Part shown: positions 1 through 4,796 of the stretch, piece after piece | How the letters are laid out: the number at the start of each line of letters is the position of its first letter | How positions within the stretch are numbered: position 1 is the stretch's first letter | Assembly (NCBI GenBank): GCA_003168235.1 | Contig: PMSZ01000332.1 | Coordinates: forward strand, 1 to 8,074 | Length of the DNA: 8,074 nt | Reading direction: 5' to 3' | Source of the DNA: Acidobacteriaceae bacterium | Lineage (GTDB): Bacteria; Acidobacteriota; Terriglobia; Terriglobales; Acidobacteriaceae | Program-made: the position numbers and the translations under genes | The notes under the pieces: generated by a model | Told to the model about the DNA's origin: nothing | Databases searched by the model: none | What the model saw: the letters and a program-made list of their open reading frames with translations, nothing else

Positions 1-960
1 GAAGGAGTGGTGCGGAATGTAATCCGTTTCCGTCTCGCCCGTGATGTTCGATTTCGTCGACCGGCTGCACCCGGTTGTCCCGTTCGGGTTCACGATGTTT
101 AGATTGAACCCGCCCAGGAACGCTCCCCAGGTCACGCCCGCGTTGTTCAACAAATCGAAGATGGTCGTTCCACCCATCTGCGCCTGGTTCTTGCTTGGGC
201 CAGCGCAAATGTCACCCAGCGGATCTGGATCGCCGATGTTCGTGTACCCGCCGTTGCCATCCGGAACAAAATTTCCCGTCCCGTTCAGGTACCCCACCAC
301 TCCATTGGTTTGCCCCGCGACCAGGTTCATCACCCCGACCGACGACGGACCAAACGTGCTTCCGTGCGAGTTGTCGCTCAGCGCGAAATTCTGCGCGTAG
401 TTCCACAGCGCGGTCACGGTGTTTCCGTCGAAATAACCCATGACCAAGCCGTTGGTATTGTTGATCCCGCCACCACCGGGCGGCGGTCCGGCAGTGCCGG
501 TGTTTAATGGAAACAAGTCCATTAATCCGGAGTCGAACGCCTGCTGCTCCGGGGTATAGTCATGATCCATATCCGCAGTAGCAGCCTGCGTCACATCCAG
601 CCGGTACGGATTCGCCGCGCCCGTGCCATTGGCCGGGTTCAGGTTCGGGTTGCTGGTCAGCAGTGCGCCCGACAATCCATTGACCGTCGGCGTGTTTTCT
701 TTCGCCTTAAACGCATTTTCGAATTTCGGATTCAGAGCATTCGGATAGGTTCCGAAGTAGTGATCAAACGAAATGTTCTCACCGAAAATCACCACCAGGT
801 ATTGAATGGGAGTCGCGGTTTGCGCGGGAGCGTGCTTGGTTGCTGGTTTGACGGACGTGGCGAACGCAGGACTGACGCTCGGTCCCAGAGCAATGGCCAA
901 CGTCAGTAATGACGCCATCGCCCGCCTGAGATTGGCAAACACCTGCTGCTGTTCCAACAT
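1..960 (-). CDS. Secreted phosphoesterase / phospholipase C-family protein, N-terminal 320 residues (3' end outside window)
   Basis: This minus-strand frame is open from an ATG at 960 to the left edge, 320 codons without a stop, so the C-terminus is missing. Residues 1-34 look like a signal peptide: LRRAMAS, then a hydrophobic core, then an AFA cleavage site after about residue 34. The two arginines only partly resemble a Tat motif. The mature part matches the phosphoesterase family PF04185 (bacterial phospholipase C and AcpA-type acid phosphatase). It begins with VVIFGENISFDHYFGTYPNA (residues 56-75), whose Glu-Asn pair is metal-binding in this family. It continues with a DHDYTPEQQAF block (132-142), MGYFDGNTVTALWNYAQ (174-190) and SDNSHGSTFGPSSVG (195-209); a Ser/Thr in the last block probably supplies the nucleophile. 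It likely hydrolyses phosphate esters or phospholipids outside the cytoplasm. A GGAG at 969-972, 8 bases upstream, supports the start. Family assignment is strong; the substrate is unknown. Confidence 0.9.
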   Translation of the reverse strand, partial: MLEQQQVFANLRRAMASLLTLAIALGPSVSPAFATSVKPATKHAPAQTATPIQYLVVIFGENISFDHYFGTYPNALNPKFENAFKAKENTPTVNGLSGALLTSNPNLNPANGTGAANPYRLDVTQAATADMDHDYTPEQQAFDSGLMDLFPLNTGTAGPPPGGGGINNTNGLVMGYFDGNTVTALWNYAQNFALSDNSHGSTFGPSSVGVMNLVAGQTNGVVGYLNGTGNFVPDGNGGYTNIGDPDPLGDICAGPSKNQAQMGGTTIFDLLNNAGVTWGAFLGGFNLNIVNPNGTTGCSRSTKSNITGETETDYIPHHSF

Positions 961-968
961 GCGGAATT

Positions 969-972
969 CTCC
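969..972 (-). promoter_or_regulatory. Ribosome binding site of the phosphoesterase gene
   Basis: Read on the minus strand, GGAG lies 8 bases before the ATG at 960. It favours this start over the in-frame internal ATG at residue 15, which would remove the basic N-region of the signal peptide. Confidence 0.6.
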
Positions 973-1177
973 GTTTCCTGGAAATTGCACGGCGCAAGGC
1001 ACAGACCTGACGCGTGGCGAGAAACTGCAAGAACATTAGGCGGGGTATATTTCGCTACCGTGACTGCAATGTTAAAGAAAGATGAAATCCAAGGCGGGAA
1101 TCACAGCTAAGTGCAGGAGGTTGCACACGAAATGCCGGCAACTTTCATTTCTCGGATGAAGTGCTGGGATGATGTGT

Positions 1178-1195
1178 GGCGCGGGCGACCGCGCC
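1178..1195 (-). terminator. GC hairpin just after the glycosyltransferase stop, possible terminator
   Basis: GGCGCGG, a 4-base loop and CCGCGCC form a perfect 7-bp stem 17 bases past the stop codon of the glycosyltransferase. No T-tract follows on the minus strand, so it is not a canonical intrinsic terminator. It may still stabilise the mRNA end or assist Rho-dependent termination. Confidence 0.3.
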
Positions 1196-1212
1196 GGCGA
1201 AAAACAGGGTCT

Positions 1213-2331
1213 CTATGCGACCGCGACCCGAGGCGTCCGCAGACGCCGGTACAGACGCAGATAATCGTCGACCATGCGCCGCGCCGTGAAGCGCTCGCGG
1301 GCCCGATTATAAGCGCGCGTCCCATACTGCCGCGCCAGTTCGCGGTCTTCATCGAGCCGTCCAAGGACGTCGCTCAGGCTCTCCGCACTGTTGCGTTCAA
1401 AGTACAACGCCGCGTCGCCCCACAACTCGCGATACACATCGGTATCGTTCGCCACCAGCGCGCAACGCGAGAATGCAGCCTCAATCGACGCCAATCCTGT
1501 CGGCTCATACTGCGAAGTCGCGGCAAAAATCTTCGACTTGCTGTAGAGCGTGCGCAGTTGCGCTTCGGTCTGCGCTCCCTTCACGGAAATTTCATGCTGA
1601 TCGGTCGAGACCCGCACATCCGCGCGGATCGGCACCGGCGGCGCAGGGACGGGATTGTCCGCGCCCACGATGCACACCGGCAGCCCATGCGTATGCTGGG
1701 TAAGCAGAGACACTTGCTTGCCCGTGTCCCACAGCCGCCCGATCGCCAGCACCGAGTCTTCTTTGGTGATAAAGGGATTGAAGTAAATCGGATTCCGTCC
1801 CGGTGGAACCACGTGCGCTTCAAAATCGCTGCCATACGCCAACTGCAGCATTTCCTGCATCCACCGCGAAGCCGTCACCACCGTATCGGCCCGCCGCAGG
1901 CTCGCGACCATCGTTTCCCGATACCAGTCCAGCCACGCCGAAGCCGCGGGCTCGTGCCCATGAATGCACAACCACCACGTAATCACGTCGCCGTGCGCCA
2001 CCACCACCCGCGGAGTTGCCACCGGCAGCGCCCCAAAACTCAACTGGTTCAAATGCAGAAAATCCGGACGCGTGTCTCTTACCACCGCGCACAAATATTC
2101 CTGCGCCGCCTCAAAATCCTGCTCGCCTTCCTGCATCCAATCGAGTCGAAACGCCGTGGGATGATATTCCAGCCCGTGCAGTCCATCCATCCACGCCGTT
2201 TGATGAGGAAGTGGGATCTCGCCGAAGCTGACCAGCGTGACCTGCGCTCCCTGCGTCACCAGTCCCGAAACCAGTTCGCGCGAGTATGTCCACACGCCGC
2301 TGAACGTGTCCGCCGTAACCAGTACGCGCAC
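1213..2331 (-). CDS. GT4-family (GT-B fold) glycosyltransferase
   Basis: A 372-residue cytoplasmic glycosyltransferase of the usual size for GT4. The N-terminal acceptor domain opens with a first beta strand VRVLVTAD followed by SGVWTYSREL (residues 11-20), a glycine-rich loop typical of the family. The VVVAHGDVITWW block (109-120) and TVVTASRWMQE (150-160) are also typical. The donor-binding domain has AIGRLWDTGKQ (196-206), with an Arg and a Lys where NDP-sugar phosphates are bound. It also has the E-x7-E signature EPTGLASIE (276-284), then ALVANDTDVYRELWGDAALYF. It should transfer a sugar from a nucleotide donor to a glycan or small acceptor; donor and acceptor cannot be read from sequence. 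I chose the GTG at 2331 because it begins exactly at the conserved strand. The in-frame TTG at 2370 would add 13 residues of no family character and would leave only about 11 bases after the candidate transcription start. It appears monocistronic. Confidence 0.88.
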   Translation of the reverse strand: MRVLVTADTFSGVWTYSRELVSGLVTQGAQVTLVSFGEIPLPHQTAWMDGLHGLEYHPTAFRLDWMQEGEQDFEAAQEYLCAVVRDTRPDFLHLNQLSFGALPVATPRVVVAHGDVITWWLCIHGHEPAASAWLDWYRETMVASLRRADTVVTASRWMQEMLQLAYGSDFEAHVVPPGRNPIYFNPFITKEDSVLAIGRLWDTGKQVSLLTQHTHGLPVCIVGADNPVPAPPVPIRADVRVSTDQHEISVKGAQTEAQLRTLYSKSKIFAATSQYEPTGLASIEAAFSRCALVANDTDVYRELWGDAALYFERNSAESLSDVLGRLDEDRELARQYGTRAYNRARERFTARRMVDDYLRLYRRLRTPRVAVA

Positions 2332-2387
2332 AGAACCCCCGCGGATCTCAAGGGCTGGGAGCGCCCTCAAGCCTGTTCTTGCGTTCT

Positions 2388-2416
2388 AGTGTAGGGTCGA
2401 GTCGCCCCGCCGGCAA
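2388..2416 (-). promoter_or_regulatory. Candidate sigma70-type promoter for the glycosyltransferase
   Basis: On the minus strand, TTGCCG (2416-2411; 4 of 6 to consensus) is followed after exactly 17 bases by TACACT (2393-2388; 4 of 6). Transcription would start near 2381, giving a leader of about 50 bases to the GTG at 2331. The match is moderate and untested. Confidence 0.35.
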
Positions 2417-2502
2417 AGGCTTTTTTGATGTTTCTAGCCTTTTTTCGCGGTTTGGATTTTGAATCACGACTGCGTCATGGGCCTATGTGCGGACGGCGCC
2501 CA

Positions 2503-2537
2503 CCAGGTTAGCGCCCAAAAAATGGGCGCTAACCTGG
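2503..2537. repeat. Perfect 15-bp inverted repeat with A5/T5 loop
   Basis: CCAGGTTAGCGCCCA (2503-2517), a loop of five A (2518-2522) and TGGGCGCTAACCTGG (2523-2537) form a perfect 15-bp stem. Two more pairs can form beyond a single mismatch at 2502/2538. It lies 15 bases past the stop of the receiver gene. Neither side carries the T-tract of an intrinsic terminator, so a REP- or MITE-like dispersed palindrome, or an mRNA-end stabiliser, fits at least as well as a terminator. The repeat itself is certain; its function is not. Confidence 0.85.
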
Positions 2538-2552
2538 GGGTCGGGTAAGAAT

Positions 2553-3017
2553 CTACGTCGAATCCGCCCAGCGAGTCATCTCTCGCTTGATTGCAAAATG
2601 ACTTCCCGAGAGATGACCTGCAATTGGTCCCGGAAGATGTTCCGCCATCGTGAACACTTTCGGCTTCGTCAATATCCGCATCGACCACAGCAGATCGTCA
2701 AGCGACGTTCCGAAGCCGAAGTGCGCGTCGACAAAAGCCAACTCCGAAGAAGGCAGAGAAATGCGGCCGGAAATCAGCACCACGGGAACATCGGGAACAA
2801 GATATTTCACTTCTTGCGCCAGGCGCGAGCCAGACATCTGAGGCATTTCGTAATCGAGCAGCGCCAGATCGAAATAAGTTCGTTTGCAAAGCGCGAGCGC
2901 TTCGAGCGGATCGTTCTTCGCGATCACGCGAAACCCGCATTCCTCCAGAACACTGCTGAGTAATCGGCTGGATTTGGGATTGTCGTCCACATACAACACT
3001 GTCGTTCGGTTCTCCAT
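2553..3017 (-). CDS. Single-domain response regulator (receiver) lacking the conserved lysine
   Basis: A 154-residue stand-alone receiver (REC) protein. The first strand is VLYVDDNP, with the acidic pair at Asp11-Asp12. The phosphoacceptor is Asp55 in LALLDYEMPQMSG. Ser84 in VVLISGR fills the Thr/Ser switch position. Where REC domains normally have an invariant Lys-Pro or Lys-Gly, this protein reads VDAHFGFGTSLDDLL (96-110), which places Phe102 at the lysine position. A tail of about 35 residues after the domain resembles nothing I know. No output domain is present. The ATG at 3017 has GGAGG 9 bases upstream. Upstream in-frame extension to 3113 is rejected because it precedes the first REC strand and the ribosome binding site. 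The gene lies 110 bases after the REC-kinase stop and may share its operon or use its own promoter. Role inferred: phosphate sink, phosphorelay partner or phosphorylation-independent adaptor. Confidence 0.85.
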   Translation of the reverse strand: MENRTTVLYVDDNPKSSRLLSSVLEECGFRVIAKNDPLEALALCKRTYFDLALLDYEMPQMSGSRLAQEVKYLVPDVPVVLISGRISLPSSELAFVDAHFGFGTSLDDLLWSMRILTKPKVFTMAEHLPGPIAGHLSGSHFAIKREMTRWADST

Positions 3018-3071
3018 TGACAATAACCTCCGTTCCTTTCCCGAAGAACGCAATCCACAGAGCGCCCTTGC

Positions 3072-3098
3072 GGAATAGTTTGGGTAGAGATTTGTCAA
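3072..3098 (-). promoter_or_regulatory. Candidate promoter for the distal receiver gene
   Basis: On the minus strand a perfect -35 box TTGACA (3098-3093) is followed after 15 bases by TATTCC (3077-3072). The spacing is short and the -10 box weak. It lies in the 110-base gap between the REC-kinase and the last receiver gene, and would give a leader of about 50 bases. It could give the receiver gene transcription independent of the upstream operon. Confidence 0.3.
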
Positions 3099-3127
3099 TA
3101 GATGAAAAGACAAGGCTTGCTGCGTTT

Positions 3128-4324
3128 TTACTGGCCAGCGGCAGCCGCGGCAAGATGCGTCTCGGCCTCCGGATTTTTCTCATGCGCAGTCTCACCTGGC
3201 AAAGTGAACTTGAACACCGAACCGTGACCAGGTTCCGAATTGACCCAGATAGTTCCGCCGTTGTGCTCGACGATCTTCTTGCAGATGGAGAGACCGATTC
3301 CGTTGCCGGGATATTCGGCGCGTGTGTGCAGGCGTTGGAAGATGACGAAGATGTTTTCCGCGTATTCGGGAGCGATGCCGATTCCGTTATCGCTCACGCT
3401 AAACAGCCAATGCGGACCATAAGGTTCGGCCTGCACGGTAATCGCTGGAGGGTTTTCACCGCGAAACTTGATCGCGTTGCCGATCAGGTTCTGCAATAGC
3501 TGCGATATCTGCGAGCGATCGCCCCAAAGTGTGGGCAGCGAATCGTAGGTGACCACCGCGCCACTCTCCTGAATTGCCGGACCTAGGCTCTGCAGCACTT
3601 CGCTCATCACCGCGTTGCAATCGACCTTCCCGCGTGTTCCTTGCTTGCGGCCCACGCGTGAGAAGGCCAGCAGATCCTGGATCAGCGTCTGCATGCGCTG
3701 CGCTCCCTCGCACGCATAACTGATGTACTTGTCGGCGTTTTCGTCGAGTTTGCCGCGATAGCGCTCGCCCAGCAACTGCGTGTAAGCCGCAACCATGCGC
3801 AGCGGTTCCTGCAGGTCGTGCGAGGCGATGTAGGCGAATTGCTCAAGGTCCGCATTTGAACGGGCAAGCTCTTCCGCCTTCCGCGCCAGGTCTTGTTCCG
3901 CTTGCCGTCGTGCGCGCAGCAGGCTTTTCTCCTGTAAAGCGCGGCGCACCGCTTCGGGAAGCCGTGCCAGTCCGTCTTTCAGTACGTAGTCGGTCGCGCC
4001 GCGCTTTATGCACTCGACTGCGGTTACGTCTCCCAATGCCCCCGAGACCAGAATCAGCGGAATGTCCAGCCCTTCGCGCCGCAGAACGTCCACTGCTTCA
4101 ATGCCTTTCCACTGCGGCAGGTTATAGTCCGCCAGCACGATGTCGGGACGGTGCGCGAGCAGTTCACGTTCGAACCCCTTTTCATCCTGCACCACCGCGG
4201 CCGAAACCGAGAAGCCGCCTTTGCGCAAGGTCGCGGCCACCAGTTCTGCGTCGAGCCCGTTGTCTTCGACGTGCAGCACGCGCAGCTGCCCGGGAAGCGG
4301 TCCGAGATCGTCAGCGTCGGGCAT
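3128..4324 (-). CDS. REC-HisKA-HATPase histidine kinase (soluble, receiver at N-terminus)
   Basis: A 398-residue cytoplasmic kinase with no membrane segment. Residues 14-130 form a receiver domain, with acidic residues Glu20-Asp21, phosphoacceptor Asp66 (VLADYNLPQ), switch Ser94 and Lys116 (YVLKDG). A helical linker (about 130-160) leads to a phytochrome-type HisKA with FAYIASHDLQEPLRMV, phosphoacceptor His169. The ATPase domain shows the N box QNLIGNAIKF (278-287), G1 DNGIGIA (312-318), an F-box region IFQRLH (328-333) and G2 GNGIGL (340-345), so it should be active. The gene starts inside the end of the upstream response-regulator gene (14-base overlap), with GGAGG 9 bases before the ATG at 4324. 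This implies translational coupling. The REC-first order suggests it receives phosphate from another kinase, plausibly the upstream membrane sensor, and that this modulates its own kinase activity. The C-terminal tail is alanine-rich. Ligand and target are unknown. Confidence 0.92.
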   Translation of the reverse strand: MPDADDLGPLPGQLRVLHVEDNGLDAELVAATLRKGGFSVSAAVVQDEKGFERELLAHRPDIVLADYNLPQWKGIEAVDVLRREGLDIPLILVSGALGDVTAVECIKRGATDYVLKDGLARLPEAVRRALQEKSLLRARRQAEQDLARKAEELARSNADLEQFAYIASHDLQEPLRMVAAYTQLLGERYRGKLDENADKYISYACEGAQRMQTLIQDLLAFSRVGRKQGTRGKVDCNAVMSEVLQSLGPAIQESGAVVTYDSLPTLWGDRSQISQLLQNLIGNAIKFRGENPPAITVQAEPYGPHWLFSVSDNGIGIAPEYAENIFVIFQRLHTRAEYPGNGIGLSICKKIVEHNGGTIWVNSEPGHGSVFKFTLPGETAHEKNPEAETHLAAAAAGQ

Positions 4325-4796
4325 TCGTCGGTACCTCCCAGTGAAGAGAATCTTCTGTGATCGGGGAATGGTTGGTCACCAGCCAGTACAATCCCACGCT
4401 CTTCACCGTTTGCCGGAACTGTTCGAAGTCAACTGGTTTCTGGATATAGCTGTTGGCTCCTAAGTTGTAGCCCGTGACCAAGTCGCGCTCTTCTTTCGAC
4501 GAGGTCATGATGACGACTGGGATGACCTTGGTCCGAGGTTCGTTCTTGAGCTGTCTGAGTACCTCCAGCCCATCGATCTTGGGAAGCTTCAAATCCAGCA
4601 GCACCAGCTTGGGAGGATGATCGAACGACCGTTGCGAGAACGCCCCGCGACAGAACAGAAAGTCCAGGGCTTCCTCCCCATCGCGCACGATGAAGATGTG
4701 GTTGGCCAGCTTCTCTCGCCGCAGTGCATGCAGCACCATATCGGAATCGTCCTGACTGTCTTCCACCAGCAATATGTCCATTTCTAAATGGTTCAT
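4311..4796 (-). CDS. Rcp1-type single-domain response regulator
   Basis: A 161-residue stand-alone receiver of the Rcp1 type that usually partners phytochrome-like and PAS-rich kinases. The first strand is DILLVEDSQDD (7-17), with the acidic pair at Glu12-Asp13. The characteristic long insertion FLFCRGAFSQRSFDHPPK follows helix 2. The phosphoacceptor is Asp68 (LVLLDLKLPKIDG), the switch residue Thr98 (VVIMTSS) and the conserved lysine Lys120 (YIQKPVDFEQF). All catalytic residues are present, so it should accept phosphate. There is no output domain, so it acts through protein contact or as a relay carrier. Its ATG at 4796 overlaps the TGA of the upstream sensor kinase (ATGA), with GGAGG 6 bases before it. 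Its stop lies 14 bases inside the next kinase gene. This tight packing marks it as the direct partner of one or both kinases. Confidence 0.93.
   Translation of the reverse strand: MNHLEMDILLVEDSQDDSDMVLHALRREKLANHIFIVRDGEEALDFLFCRGAFSQRSFDHPPKLVLLDLKLPKIDGLEVLRQLKNEPRTKVIPVVIMTSSKEERDLVTGYNLGANSYIQKPVDFEQFRQTVKSVGLYWLVTNHSPITEDSLHWEVPTNARR

Larger units (their letters stand above)
961..1212. other. Intergenic region between the glycosyltransferase and the phosphoesterase
   Basis: About 250 bases hold no supported gene. They should contain the phosphoesterase promoter. The best guess on the minus strand is TTAACA near 1070-1075, 17 bases before AAATAT, whose -10 match is poor, so I do not annotate a promoter. 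A GC hairpin lies close to the glycosyltransferase stop and is listed separately. The short frames crossing this stretch have no ribosome binding site or recognisable domain. Confidence 0.5.
2332..2552. other. Intergenic region with palindrome and T-rich tracts
   Basis: About 220 bases separate the receiver gene from the glycosyltransferase. They hold a perfect 15-bp palindrome (listed separately). A weaker inverted pair, AAAGGCT at 2415-2421 and AGCCTTT at 2436-2442, runs into a T-tract on the plus strand. The candidate promoter of the glycosyltransferase is also here. No plus-strand gene exists for that T-tract to terminate, so I do not call it a terminator. A minus-strand frame at 2688-2464 passes through the palindrome but has no domain or plausible start and overlaps the receiver gene. 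Confidence 0.5.

Noticed and set aside
2332..2370. TTG start at 2370 for the glycosyltransferase
   Set aside because: Adds 13 residues before the conserved first strand, has no spaced ribosome binding site, and lies almost at the candidate transcription start.
1111..2394. Plus-strand open frame of 427 codons opposite the glycosyltransferase
   Set aside because: Arg/Pro/His-rich translation with no domain. It mirrors the codon bias of a well-recognised GT4 gene on the other strand.
2415..2445. Plus-strand stem AAAGGCT/AGCCTTT followed by T residues as a terminator
   Set aside because: No plus-strand gene precedes it and the loop of 14 bases is large. Probably chance in a T-rich spacer.
2464..2688. 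Minus-strand 74-codon frame running through the palindrome
   Set aside because: Overlaps the end of the receiver gene in another frame, has no domain, and its C-terminal half is simply the translated palindrome and flank.
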